Shown here piece after piece: positions 9,069-19,101 of a stretch of DNA of 64,000 nt; the stretch's first letter is position 1, and every line of letters starts with the position of its first letter. The DNA is taken from assembly GCA_021740585.1 (NCBI GenBank), contig JAIOZM010000003.1, forward strand, positions 1 through 64,000, in the 5' to 3' direction. The position numbers and the translations under genes were made by a program. The stretch comes from Bacteroidales bacterium. GTDB lineage: Bacteria; Bacteroidota; Bacteroidia; Bacteroidales; GCA-2748055. Below the pieces are notes generated by a model. It was not told the origin of the DNA. It made no database searches and saw nothing but the letters and a program-made list of their open reading frames with translations.

Positions 9069-9260
9069 GCTTAACTTACTTTACTTACTCAACTTACTTT
9101 ACTTACTCAACTTACTTTACTTACTTTACTTACTCAACTTACTCAACTTACTCAACTTACTCAACTTACTCAACTTACTTTACTTACTCAACTTACTTTA
9201 CTTACTCAACTTACTTTACTTACTCAACTCACTCAACTCACTCAACTTACTCAACTTACT
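9069..9260. repeat. 9 bp tandem repeat CTTACTTTA / CTTACTCAA mixed array, about 21 units
   Basis: Directly visible array ending at the stop codon of the prolyl oligopeptidase gene. Confidence 0.97.
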
Positions 9261-11373
9261 TCTTACCATATATAGGTGTAACCTTCATATTATAAAATGT
9301 AAAAGCCCATTTGTCAGCATACTCATCTATAGTTTTGGAGATAGGTTTACCTGCTCCGTGACCGGCATTTGTTTCGATTCGGATAAGTACTGGATTTTTT
9401 CCTTTGTACTTTTCCTGAAGTGTAGCAATATATTTAAATGAATGTGCCGGAACCACTCTGTCGTCGTGATCTGCGGTAGTAACAAGAATAGCCGGATATT
9501 TTGCCTCCTCACTTATATTATGAATGGGTGAATAATTTTTTAAATAATGAAATTGCTCTTCATTTTCGCTTGATCCATAGTCGCTTACCCAATAATGACC
9601 AATAGTAAATTTATGAAACCGAAGCATATCCATAACGCCTACTGCCGGCATCGCAACTGCAAAAAGGTCGGGTCGTTGATTTGTTACAGCTCCTACTAAA
9701 AGACCTCCATTGGATCCTCCATAAATGGCAAGTCGTTTTTGGGAAGTGTATTTATTGTCAATTAAATATTCAGCGGCCGAAATAAAATCGTCGAATACAT
9801 TTTGTTTATTAAGAAGGGTGCCTGCCTCATGCCATTTCTCTCCATATTCTCCACCACCACGGATATTTGCCAAAACATAAACGCCATCGTTTTCGAGCAA
9901 AATAAGATTGTTTACGCTAAAAGATGGTGTATAAGTAATGTTGAATCCACCATATCCATATAATAAAGTAGGGCGTTTGCCGTCAAGTTTCAAACCCTTT
10001 TTATGAACAACAAACATAGGAACTTTGGTACCGTCTTTACTTTCATAAAAGATTTGTTCTGTTACATAGTTGTCGACATCGAAATCGACTTCCGGACGGA
10101 AAATAAGTTCCGATTTAAAGCTTTCAGTATCGTAGCTGTAAACTTCAGTAGGTACGTTAAAGGAGGTATATGAATAAAACACTTCATTGCTATCTTCTTT
10201 TGAGGATAGTCCGGCTAATGATCCAATTCCAGGTAATTCAAGCTCTCTTATGAATTCACCATTTTGGGAATAAATTTCAATCAGACTTCTGGCATCCTTT
10301 TCATATTCAAGGATTAAGTTTGCTTTGGCAAAGCTGCAGGATTTAAGTACCTGATTTTCATTTTCATCCACAATATTTTTCCAATTTTCCATTGAAGGAT
10401 TTTGAGGATCAATGGTAATTAATTTATACATGGGCGCGTCATGGTTTGTAAGGAAGTAGAGTTGATCCTCAATAGCACCTATGAAATAATAATCGCTCTC
10501 AAAATCTTCGACAACTTTTTGTATTTCATCAGACTTTTTTGTCAGGTCCTTGAAATATAATCCATTTCCTGAAGTTGATTCAACTACAGAAATAATCAGG
10601 TATTTTTCGTCTTCAGACACCTGAGCCCTGAAACTCCAGCCCGGATTCTCAGGATCTTCATAAATCAATTTATCCTGTTCCTGTGATGTTCCGACCACAT
10701 GGTAGTAAAGTTTATTATTTTCATTTAATCCGCTTAAAACTGATGCATCGCTTGGTTTTTCATACCTGCTATAAAAAAATCCGTTTTTATACCATGCCAG
10801 GGTTGAAAATTTAATCCATTGAAGCTGGTCTGGCAATAACTCTCCCGTTTCTACATCTTTCACCAAAAACTCGTTCCAGTCTGAACCAGCTCTGGCAATA
10901 CCATATCCTACGTATTTTGCATCCTTTGACACAGAAAAATTTGTCAGAGCCACGGTACCATCGTCTGAAAAAGTATTCGGATCCAGAAAAATTTCACCTT
11001 TTTCATTCAGATCCGTGGTTTTATACATCACGTTTTGATTTTGTAAGCCGTTATTTAAGGAATAGAAATAATAATCTCCTTTTTTGAAGGGAGTTCCCAT
11101 TCTGGCAAAATTCCATAGTTTTTCAAGACGATCTCTTATATCTTTTCGGTAAGGAATCTGATCGAGGTATGAAAAGGTTAAGTCGTTTTCGGCTTTCACC
11201 CATTCGGCAGTTTCTTCCGATCTGTCGTCTTCGAGCCAGCGGTAAGGATCGGAGACTTCAACACCAAAATAATTGTCAACGATATTATCTTTTTTAGTTT
11301 CGGGATACTCCATTTTTTGTTGATTGCATGAAACAATTGCGAATAGCAAACTTAAGAGAAATATTTTTTTCAT
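9256..11373 (-). CDS. Prolyl oligopeptidase family (S9A) lipoprotein
   Basis: DPYRWLEDD; YGGSNGGLLVGA serine motif; DHDDRVVPAHSFKY; GHGAGK. Confidence 0.93.
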   Translation of the reverse strand: MKKIFLLSLLFAIVSCNQQKMEYPETKKDNIVDNYFGVEVSDPYRWLEDDRSEETAEWVKAENDLTFSYLDQIPYRKDIRDRLEKLWNFARMGTPFKKGDYYFYSLNNGLQNQNVMYKTTDLNEKGEIFLDPNTFSDDGTVALTNFSVSKDAKYVGYGIARAGSDWNEFLVKDVETGELLPDQLQWIKFSTLAWYKNGFFYSRYEKPSDASVLSGLNENNKLYYHVVGTSQEQDKLIYEDPENPGWSFRAQVSEDEKYLIISVVESTSGNGLYFKDLTKKSDEIQKVVEDFESDYYFIGAIEDQLYFLTNHDAPMYKLITIDPQNPSMENWKNIVDENENQVLKSCSFAKANLILEYEKDARSLIEIYSQNGEFIRELELPGIGSLAGLSSKEDSNEVFYSYTSFNVPTEVYSYDTESFKSELIFRPEVDFDVDNYVTEQIFYESKDGTKVPMFVVHKKGLKLDGKRPTLLYGYGGFNITYTPSFSVNNLILLENDGVYVLANIRGGGEYGEKWHEAGTLLNKQNVFDDFISAAEYLIDNKYTSQKRLAIYGGSNGGLLVGAVTNQRPDLFAVAMPAVGVMDMLRFHKFTIGHYWVSDYGSSENEEQFHYLKNYSPIHNISEEAKYPAILVTTADHDDRVVPAHSFKYIATLQEKYKGKNPVLIRIETNAGHGAGKPISKTIDEYADKWAFTFYNMKVTPIYGKK

Positions 11374-11445
11374 TTTATTAGGGTTTTAATTATAGCCATT
11401 CCTTAAGTGAGAATATTATTAATTTGTGTTGCGAGGAATAAAACT

Positions 11446-11453
11446 CAAAAATA
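11446..11453 (-). promoter_or_regulatory. Bacteroidetes -7 box (TATTTTTG) for the prolyl oligopeptidase gene
   Basis: CAAAAATA on + strand, about 75 nt upstream of the ATG. Confidence 0.45.
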
Positions 11454-11831
11454 CTATTCTCAAATTAAGCGCCCAATAAAAAAAATATGTTTTTTAAGGA
11501 TGAATTAATTAATCAAAAGTTTTTTTCAAAAGTTAGTTTTAAAGGGTTATTATTGATAATGATTTTTCAAAACCCAGACATTATGAGCGGGCGCCGATGA
11601 AAATGCGTGCCACGTGGTAGAATGCTGCAATGAAAAACGACAGAGCTTATTTTGATACTCACCGCAGTCGCGGATTCGTGAGCTCATCGGCTTTGGCCTC
11701 TTCGGTTCTTGAATCTTTTGTTTACTTTTCTTTTCAAGAACCTTTAGCTCATGAACACAAATAAAATAAACAATTTGTGAATAACAAAAGTAAATGCAAC
11801 GCCCCGGCATGAGGGGCATAAAATTATAAAA

Positions 11832-11866
11832 TAAAAAGGCTGTCTCAAAAGTGAGACAGCCTCTAT
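11832..11866 (-). terminator. Intrinsic terminator of pnp, GAGGCTGTCTCA-CTTT-TGAGACAGCCT(T)n on the minus strand
   Basis: 11-12 bp stem plus T-run in the minus direction, just downstream of pnp. Confidence 0.8.
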
Positions 11867-11888
11867 ACAATATTAAGATATGATATTA

Positions 11889-14033
11889 TTAATCTCTACT
11901 TTCATTTCTCTCCGGACGAGGTAGAAGAACTTTTCTTGAAAGCTTCATCTTGCCGGTTTTTGGATCGATTCCGATGAGTTTAACTTCAACTTCTTGTCCT
12001 TCTTTTAAGACTTCTTCAACTTTTTCCAATCTTCTCCATTCAATTTCAGAAATATGTAATAAGCCTTCTTTTCCGGGTATAATTTCAATAAAGGCGCCAA
12101 ATGGGACGATTGATTTTACTTTTCCTTTATAGACTTCGTCTATTTCCGGAACAGCGGTTATGGCTTTAATTTTTGCCATGGCTGCATCTATCGACTCTTT
12201 GTTGGTGGCAGAAACATCAATAATACCTTTATTATCGACTTCTTCAACAACGATAACTGTATTTGTTGACGCTTGCAGTTCCTGAATAATTTTTCCTCCC
12301 GGACCAATAATGGCACCAATTAATTCTTTAGGTATCTCGATACGTACAATTCTTGGGGCATGAGGTTTGTAATCGGGACGTGACTCGGCAATGGTTTCGG
12401 TCATAATTTTCAGAATATGCTCACGTCCTTCCTTAGCCTGAAGCAATGCTTTTACAAGCACTTCATAACTTAAACCTTCCACTTTAATGTCCATTTGAGT
12501 GGCAGTGATTCCATCTTTGGTACCGGTAACTTTAAAGTCCATATCTCCAAGGTGATCCTCATCACCCAAAATATCAGAAAGAACAGCGAAACGACCTGTT
12601 GCATTGTCGGAAATTAATCCCATAGCGATTCCGGAAACTGGTTTTTTCATTTTAATACCTGAGTCCATTAAGGCAAGACTCCCAGCACAAACTGTCGCCA
12701 TGGAGGAAGATCCGTTAGATTCGAGAATATCAGAAACTACCCTTACTGCGTAAGGAAGATCCTTTTCATTTGGGATCATTTTTTTCAAGGCCCGATGAGC
12801 CAGATTACCATGTCCGATTTCTCTTCTTCCGGTTCCTCTGTTAGGGCGTGCGTCACCTGTTGAAAATGGAGGGAAATTATAATGGAGGGTAAATTTCTCC
12901 CTGCCTTTAATAAGAACCTCATCAAACATTTTTTCATCCATTTTGGTTCCCAGTGTTACGGTAGTAAGCGACTGAGTTTCGCCTCTGGTAAAGATAGAAG
13001 AACCATGTGCTTTGGGGAGATAATCGATTTCGCACCAGATAGGTCTGATCTCATTTGTTTTTCTTCCGTCCAGTCTTATCCCATCGTCAAGGATTGCGTT
13101 TCTTACTGCTTTTTTCTCAACATCGTGATAATATCTTCCAATAAAACCTTTGTTTACGTTTTCTTCACCAATTTCTTCGGTAAGTTTTTCAGTAAATTCA
13201 TTTTTTATGTTCTCAAAGGCTTCCATTCTTGCATGCTTATCTCTATTGCCTGATTTTGCAACTGCATAAGCTTTTTCATACAATTCTTTTTCAATACGTG
13301 CACGTAAGTCTTCATCCTGAGTTTCGTGTGAATATTCACTTTTAGTTATATTGAGTTCAGCGGCAAGTTCTTCCTGAGCTATACATTGAACTTTGATAGC
13401 CTCGTGAGCAATCTTGATGGCTTCAATCATTTCTTCCTCAGAAACTTCATCCATTTCACCTTCTACCATCATGATATTGTCTTTGGTAGCACCGACCATA
13501 ATGTCGATATCGGCAGTGGTTAATTCTGAAAATGTTGGATTGATAACAAATTTTCCATCAATTCGGGCCACTCGAACTTCAGAAATGGGACCGTTAAACG
13601 GAATGTCAGAAACGGCAAGTGCTGCAGATGCGGCAAGTCCGGCCAGAGCATCAGGCATAATATCGTCATCAGCAGAAATAAGATTTATTGTCATAAAAGT
13701 TTCTGCGTGAAAATCGGAAGGAAACAAAGGTCTTAAAACTCTGTCAACCAATCTTGATATAAGTATTTCATAATCTGATGGTCTTGCCTCTCTTTTCATA
13801 AAACCACCCGGGAATCTGCCAGCGGCAGCATATTTTTCTTTATATTCAACAGACAGAGGCATGAAATCTACGTCTTCTTTTGCGTCTTTCGCTGCAGTAA
13901 CTGCTGCAAGCAACATAGTGTCTCCCATTTTTACTACAACAGATCCATTTGCTTGTTTTGCTAGTTTTCCAGTTTCAATGGTTATAATGCGACCGTCACC
14001 CAGGTCAATATTCTTTTGTGTTAGCTTATACAT
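11889..14033 (-). CDS. pnp: Polyribonucleotide nucleotidyltransferase (PNPase)
   Basis: Two RNase PH-like domains, KH ([12 protein letters not shown]) and S1 domain; next to rpsO. Confidence 0.97.
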   Translation of the reverse strand: MYKLTQKNIDLGDGRIITIETGKLAKQANGSVVVKMGDTMLLAAVTAAKDAKEDVDFMPLSVEYKEKYAAAGRFPGGFMKREARPSDYEILISRLVDRVLRPLFPSDFHAETFMTINLISADDDIMPDALAGLAASAALAVSDIPFNGPISEVRVARIDGKFVINPTFSELTTADIDIMVGATKDNIMMVEGEMDEVSEEEMIEAIKIAHEAIKVQCIAQEELAAELNITKSEYSHETQDEDLRARIEKELYEKAYAVAKSGNRDKHARMEAFENIKNEFTEKLTEEIGEENVNKGFIGRYYHDVEKKAVRNAILDDGIRLDGRKTNEIRPIWCEIDYLPKAHGSSIFTRGETQSLTTVTLGTKMDEKMFDEVLIKGREKFTLHYNFPPFSTGDARPNRGTGRREIGHGNLAHRALKKMIPNEKDLPYAVRVVSDILESNGSSSMATVCAGSLALMDSGIKMKKPVSGIAMGLISDNATGRFAVLSDILGDEDHLGDMDFKVTGTKDGITATQMDIKVEGLSYEVLVKALLQAKEGREHILKIMTETIAESRPDYKPHAPRIVRIEIPKELIGAIIGPGGKIIQELQASTNTVIVVEEVDNKGIIDVSATNKESIDAAMAKIKAITAVPEIDEVYKGKVKSIVPFGAFIEIIPGKEGLLHISEIEWRRLEKVEEVLKEGQEVEVKLIGIDPKTGKMKLSRKVLLPRPERNESRD

Positions 14034-14074
14034 ATTATTTTCTTATCGATTGTTATTTCGTCACGGTATATATA

Positions 14075-14100
14075 CAAAAAAAGGCAAATTAATTGCCTCT
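14075..14100 (-). terminator. Intrinsic terminator/attenuator between rpsO and pnp
   Basis: GGCAA-attaa-TTGCC stem followed by seven T residues on the minus strand. Confidence 0.6.
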
Positions 14101-14105
14101 CTTTG

Positions 14106-14375
14106 TTACTTTCTTAAATTTAATGCTTTTAGTGTAGCTCTGTACTTCTCAATATCCCGATCCTTCATATAGTCGAGCAGACTCCTCCTTTTACCAACGA
14201 GTTTTAGCAGGGCACGTTGAGTGCTGTAATCTTTCTTATTGATTTTCAGGTGTTCAGTAAGATGATTAATTCTGGTAGTAAAAAGTGCTATTTGAGATTC
14301 AGAAGATCCAGTATCAGCTTCTGATTTGCCATACTTCTTAAAGAGGTCCTTTTTCTTTTCCGCAGTTAAATACAT
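14106..14375 (-). CDS. rpsO: 30S ribosomal protein S15
   Basis: DTGSSESQIALFTTRINHLTEHLK; GKRRSLLDYM. Confidence 0.97.
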   Translation of the reverse strand: MYLTAEKKKDLFKKYGKSEADTGSSESQIALFTTRINHLTEHLKINKKDYSTQRALLKLVGKRRSLLDYMKDRDIEKYRATLKALNLRK

Positions 14376-14418
14376 TCTTTATTTATTTAAAATTTTATTC
14401 TCCAATTTTTTAGAACTG

Positions 14419-14426
14419 CAAAAGTA
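14419..14426 (-). promoter_or_regulatory. Bacteroidetes -7 box (TACTTTTG) for rpsO
   Basis: CAAAAGTA on + strand, 44 nt upstream of the ATG. Confidence 0.55.
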
Positions 14427-14575
14427 GGGATTTATTTTAATATTACAATTATTTGACAAGAATTATTTGCATGAATTATTTAAGCTCCAAAGTGATACTA
14501 CCAGTAATAAGAAAACAATTCAGCAATAAATTATGCGACCCGGAAAAAGTATTCTCAGAATTGCTTTTTGATAAA

Positions 14576-15589
14576 TTAAATGGAAGAAATAATCTGAACT
14601 AAATTTTTCATTTGACTTTTAGTCCCAAGTGCAAAAATTTGATCATCGGAGCTAAGGATTAATTCGGGTGGAGGATTGATAACAAAGGAGTTATCACCTC
14701 TTTTAAGTCCGATTATATTAGCGCCTGAAATATTTCTGACATCGAGTTCCCGGATTGATTTTCCGTCGAAACAATTGGCAAGTTTTTTACAGTTTATTTC
14801 TTCCAGAACTACGTTTTCTTTACTTTGTATCATAATGTATTCAAGAAACTCCACAATATCGGGCTGAGCGACCAGTTTTGCCATTCTCTGTCCTCCAATT
14901 TTATCCGGCATAATAACATTGTCTGCTCCGGCTCTTTTCAGTTTGGTGTCTGAATGATCCATGGAAGCTCTGCTGATAATGGTCATTTTTTGATTAATTT
15001 CCCGGGCAGAAAGAACAACAAAAAGATTATCGGCATTGACAGGCAATGTGGTAATTAAAGCTTTTGCGTCTTTCAGGTTGGCAGCAGTAAGTACATCCTC
15101 CATGGTCGCATCACCTTCAATAAACAGCAAACCCGATTCCTGCAAGGCAGCAATGGAGACAGGATCCTTTTCTAAAACTATAATAGGTACATTATGTTCC
15201 AAAAGTTCAATGGCTACTTGTTTTCCATTTCTTCCGTAACCACAAATAACCACATGGTCTTTTAGTTTGTCAATTTTCCGTTTCAATTTATTGTCCCTGT
15301 AATAATTTGTAAAAACCCCATCTATAAGATAGCGGCCAAAAGTAGTTGCTGCGTATGCAAATATACCAAAACTAAATATTATAAGCATAGAAGTGAACCA
15401 CATTCCACTGGGATCGAGTTGATGAACCTCCTTAAAGCCTACCGTGGCAATGGTTATAATAGTCATAAAAAAAGCCTCGGTAAAAGTATAGCCCATAACG
15501 ATAAACCCGGTAACACCTATGGCGATTATTATAAGTAACAAGCTAATTGATATATATGCTGTTCTTATATTTTTATTTACCTGCTTCAA
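14576..15589 (-). CDS. Potassium channel protein with TrkA-N/RCK domains
   Basis: TIATVGFKEV selectivity-filter region; HVVICGYGRNGKQVA Rossmann motif; C-terminal TrkA-C-like domain. Confidence 0.88.
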   Translation of the reverse strand: MKQVNKNIRTAYISISLLLIIIAIGVTGFIVMGYTFTEAFFMTIITIATVGFKEVHQLDPSGMWFTSMLIIFSFGIFAYAATTFGRYLIDGVFTNYYRDNKLKRKIDKLKDHVVICGYGRNGKQVAIELLEHNVPIIVLEKDPVSIAALQESGLLFIEGDATMEDVLTAANLKDAKALITTLPVNADNLFVVLSAREINQKMTIISRASMDHSDTKLKRAGADNVIMPDKIGGQRMAKLVAQPDIVEFLEYIMIQSKENVVLEEINCKKLANCFDGKSIRELDVRNISGANIIGLKRGDNSFVINPPPELILSSDDQIFALGTKSQMKNLVQIISSI

Positions 15590-16853
15590 CGCTTAATATT
15601 TTATGACCTATTATGCACTCAGTGCATCTATGTTTATCGCAAAATTGCGTTTTCAATTCAATTAATGCCTGTGAATCGAATGCGTGGTTTGCTTCAATTC
15701 CAAATTTAGACCATTTTTTTAGAATTTCATTATTTTCAGGGGGAAGTTCAGTTAATATATTTATGCTCCGGCGAATTAATTCATCCTTTTTCATAAAGTT
15801 GGCATAATAAAACAGAAGAGGAACAGTTGAATTTATAATTATGGAATCAATAGTTTTACTGCCAGGATCGTTCCTTAATGTCTTATTATCTGAGAGAAAA
15901 CCTGTAATTTCTTCAAAATTTGTTTTTATGCCACTTTGAATAACTTCCCGGAGCCTTGCACTGTTTTCTGTTCTTTTCAAATTTTCAAAAAGCGGAAAAG
16001 TATTCCTTGCCAGGTTTATAAACTGTGCAATTCGTATTTCAGGAAAACCCGATGGTCTGGAACGCATTTTCTTCCATATATTTACTTCAAGGAAATTTTT
16101 GGGAAGAAGTTGTTTTATTGCATTATATTCTGCAGTTAGGCAGGAATTATCTTGTTTGAAAAAGTTGTTATTAATCGCAAGGAAACCTGCTTTGCCATAA
16201 AAGGCTGCCAATAATGTTTTTGTATTTTGACGATTTTTAAGCACAAATTCAATGGGCACCATTTTCGTCAGCAAACGAAAGGCTTCAGCATTCAATTTCA
16301 TTCCAAACGACATGGCAAGCATTTCATATAAGGTAGCTTCCCAATGATGGTTATTGTTTTTTAATATTTCGCCGGCTATCTGAGTTTTTCTTTCAAGTCG
16401 TTGAAATTCAAGTTTTTCAATCCAGTCGATGTAGAGAACCTTGTCAAGTTTGGCAAAATGATGGTAGCATATTTTATCCTCTTCAAGACGAATAAGGCTT
16501 TCATATCTTTTAAATATTTCGGGATCGAACAATAATCTTCCGGTGGGAATTTCCTCGCCATTTCCCCTGAAAACCTGCCGGTCATTTTCATACACCATGT
16601 GAAGCACTACATTTTCATAAGCTTTATCGTGCTCGTGCCTGTGTCGGTACCAATCGGATGCTTTTACATGAATTTCCACATTCCCAACCCATATCGTATC
16701 TCCAATTTTAATTTTTGAATTAAAAAAGTCGGGGCCCGAGCTTTGATTGTATTCACCGGTTTCAAGAACCTCTATTTTCTGATCAGAATAAACCAAATAT
16801 TCTGTCGAGAAAAGTCTGTACCTCCAGATATAGTGCAGAAATTCTTCTTTCAT
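15573..16853 (-). CDS. DUF2851 family protein
   Basis: EEFLHYIWRYRLF...GPDFFNSKIKIGDTIWVGNVEIHVKASDWYRHRH. Confidence 0.88.
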   Translation of the reverse strand: MKEEFLHYIWRYRLFSTEYLVYSDQKIEVLETGEYNQSSGPDFFNSKIKIGDTIWVGNVEIHVKASDWYRHRHEHDKAYENVVLHMVYENDRQVFRGNGEEIPTGRLLFDPEIFKRYESLIRLEEDKICYHHFAKLDKVLYIDWIEKLEFQRLERKTQIAGEILKNNNHHWEATLYEMLAMSFGMKLNAEAFRLLTKMVPIEFVLKNRQNTKTLLAAFYGKAGFLAINNNFFKQDNSCLTAEYNAIKQLLPKNFLEVNIWKKMRSRPSGFPEIRIAQFINLARNTFPLFENLKRTENSARLREVIQSGIKTNFEEITGFLSDNKTLRNDPGSKTIDSIIINSTVPLLFYYANFMKKDELIRRSINILTELPPENNEILKKWSKFGIEANHAFDSQALIELKTQFCDKHRCTECIIGHKILSVEAGK

Positions 16854-16987
16854 AAGCGGTTTCTGTTACTTGTTTCAGGAGCACAAGTGTGGCATTGTAA
16901 CTGAGGTGACTCTAATCGGACAGCCGGGCACCCTGCACCTTCTCTTTTAGCTTAATATAAAAAAGAGGAAAAAAACGCATGAAAAAC

Positions 16988-17821
16988 TTAGATTATTTTT
17001 TTCTTTTTAAGGTAGGTGGACATTTCTGCTTTGATTTCCAGCGATTTATCTCTCGCAACTTTATCAAAGTTTTCTGTTCCGTCGGCATAAATAATATTCC
17101 GGCTGGAATTGACAATTATGCCGCATTCGGCATTCATGCCTCCCAGTGAAATGTCTTTAAGGCTTCCTCCCTGGGCTCCGACTCCCGGAATAAGGAGAAA
17201 ATGATTGGGGATGATTTTGCGAAGTTTTTTAATCCGGTCAGACTGTGTAGCACCAACCACAAACATCAGTTGATCGGTGTTTCCCCACTCACTGGCTTTA
17301 AGCATAACCTCTTCATAAAGAAAGCGCTTGCTTGTTGCCAGTTTTTGCATTTGAAAATCCTGGGAGCCATCATTCGAGGTAAGACCGAGAAGAATCACCC
17401 ATTTTCCATCGTACTGAAGAAAAGGAATAACGCTATCGCTTCCCATATAAGGCGCTACGGTAATAGCATCGAAATCCATGTGATTAAAAAAAGCAGAGGC
17501 ATACATCTTTGATGTATTTCCAATATCGCCTCTTTTGGCATCGGCAATAACAAATATTTCGGGATGATGAGATTTGATATAATTTACCGTGAGTTCAAGG
17601 CTCATCCATCCTGCAGAGCCGAGGCTCTCGTAAAAAGCCAGATTGGGTTTATAGGCAATAGCGATATCAGAAGTGGCAGCAATAATTCTTTTATTGAATT
17701 CAAAAAGAGGGTATTCAAACTCCAGAAGGAATTTAGGAATCTTAAAAAAGTCAGTATCGAGACCAATACAAAGGTAACTTTCCTTCTGCCGTATCTGATT
17801 CAGTAAATGCCTGGAATTCAT
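16988..17821 (-). CDS. pyrF: Orotidine 5'-phosphate decarboxylase
   Basis: LCIGLDTD; FVIADAKRGDIGNT; type 2 PyrF length (277 aa). Confidence 0.93.
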   Translation of the reverse strand: MNSRHLLNQIRQKESYLCIGLDTDFFKIPKFLLEFEYPLFEFNKRIIAATSDIAIAYKPNLAFYESLGSAGWMSLELTVNYIKSHHPEIFVIADAKRGDIGNTSKMYASAFFNHMDFDAITVAPYMGSDSVIPFLQYDGKWVILLGLTSNDGSQDFQMQKLATSKRFLYEEVMLKASEWGNTDQLMFVVGATQSDRIKKLRKIIPNHFLLIPGVGAQGGSLKDISLGGMNAECGIIVNSSRNIIYADGTENFDKVARDKSLEIKAEMSTYLKKKKII

Positions 17822-17825
17822 AATA

Positions 17826-18911
17826 TTATGCGATGCCGCTTTCTTTTAATTTAGCAGCATTTTCCGCCACTTTTAGTTTTTCAATTATTTCGCCAATGTC
17901 GCCATTTATAATTCCATGTAAATTATAAAGGGTTAGGGTTATTCTGTGGTCAGTTACTCTTCCTTGCGGATAATTATAGGTTCTGATTTTTGCAGAACGG
18001 TCGCCTGAAGAAACCATAGTTTTTCTTTTGGAAGCGATTTCGTCCATAACCTTTTGGTATTCAAGATTATAAATTCTGGTTCGCAATTCCTTCATGGCTT
18101 TTTCAAGATTCTTTATCTGGGATTTTTCATCCTGACAAGTTACTACGATTCCTGTTGGGGCATGGGTTAACCGGATGGCTGAATAGGTAGTGTTAACCGA
18201 CTGACCCCCGGGTCCTGAAGAGCAATAGGTATCCTTCCGTATATCGTTTTCATTAATCTGAACGTCGAATTCATCGGCTTCCGGAAGCACTGCCACGGTT
18301 GCTGCAGATGTATGCACTCTACCCTGGGTTTCGGTTTGGGGAACCCGCTGAACCCGGTGAACCCCTGATTCGTATTTCATAATACCGTAAACGCCGTCGC
18401 CGGTTACATCCATTATTACTTCTTTATATCCTCCCACGGTTCCCTCGGTGAAACTGGTGATTGAGTATTTCCATTTATTGACTTCAAAAAATTTGGTGTA
18501 CATCCTCATCAGATCCCCGGCAAAAATTGAAGCTTCATCGCCTCCTGTTCCTGCCCTGATTTCAACCACGGCATTTTTATCGTCTTCGGGATCTTTGGGG
18601 AGTAAAAGAACTTTAAGGCTGTCTTCGAGGGGCTCTATTTTGGAATTCAGCTCATCCAGTTCCATTTTAGCCATCTCTCTCATCTCCTCATCTTTTTCCT
18701 CAGCCAGAATCTCTTTTGCTGATTTAATATTACTGAGAATATTTTCGTACTCATCGTAAGCTTCAACAATGGGTTCGAGCTGTTTGTATTCCTTGTTAAG
18801 CTTGATATATTTTTTCATATCAGAAGCAACATCGGGTTGAGTAATGAGCTGAGCCACTTCATTAAACCTCGATTTCACTCCCTGCAATTTATCTATTATC
18901 AGATTAGCCAT
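17826..18911 (-). CDS. prfA: Peptide chain release factor 1
   Basis: [23 protein letters not shown] domain; RVTDHRI. Confidence 0.96.
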   Translation of the reverse strand: MANLIIDKLQGVKSRFNEVAQLITQPDVASDMKKYIKLNKEYKQLEPIVEAYDEYENILSNIKSAKEILAEEKDEEMREMAKMELDELNSKIEPLEDSLKVLLLPKDPEDDKNAVVEIRAGTGGDEASIFAGDLMRMYTKFFEVNKWKYSITSFTEGTVGGYKEVIMDVTGDGVYGIMKYESGVHRVQRVPQTETQGRVHTSAATVAVLPEADEFDVQINENDIRKDTYCSSGPGGQSVNTTYSAIRLTHAPTGIVVTCQDEKSQIKNLEKAMKELRTRIYNLEYQKVMDEIASKRKTMVSSGDRSAKIRTYNYPQGRVTDHRITLTLYNLHGIINGDIGEIIEKLKVAENAAKLKESGIA

Positions 18912-18933
18912 TTATTTTTTCAATTTGCGTTTG

Positions 18934-18941
18934 CAAAGCTA
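18934..18941 (-). promoter_or_regulatory. Bacteroidetes -7 box (TAGCTTTG) for prfA
   Basis: CAAAGCTA on + strand, 23 nt upstream of the ATG. Confidence 0.55.
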
Positions 18942-18956
18942 CGAAAATTTCAGGAT

Positions 18957-19040
18957 TTGGCAATGGGGGTGGTATTGGTGTGGCAATTTGTTGATGTGAT
19001 AATGTAGTAGTGTGATAATGTGGTATTGGGGTGGGGTTTT
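18957..19040. repeat. G/T-rich low-complexity tract with 16 bp direct repeat (TGTGATAATGTAGTA/TGTGATAATGTGGTA)
   Basis: Visible repeated motif between prfA and purM. Confidence 0.75.
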
Positions 19041-19101
19041 GAAGGGATGAAAAATCTTGCGCTCTACAGCAAAAAAATGCGCAACTCTGCAATAAATATA
19101 C

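Noticed and set aside
8836-9260. CRISPR array
   Set aside because: Units are 8-9 bp with no unique spacers and no cas genes nearby; this is tandem repeat DNA.
9046-9441. ORFs 9046..9441 and 9050..9295 (+) encoding LLNLLYLL / YFTYST repeats
   Set aside because: Translations of the 9 bp microsatellite, open only because the unit length is a multiple of 3; antisense to the prolyl oligopeptidase 3' end.
11550-11870. 106 aa minus-strand ORF
   Set aside because: Atypical composition, spans the terminator hairpin and inverted repeats, no recognisable domain; treated as non-coding island.
12882-14172. Several + strand ORFs (12882..13253, 13414..13710, 13861..14172)
   Set aside because: Shadow ORFs over pnp and rpsO.
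18904-19092. 62 aa minus-strand ORF rich in P/H/T
   Set aside because: Translation of the G/T-rich spacer overlapping the prfA promoter.
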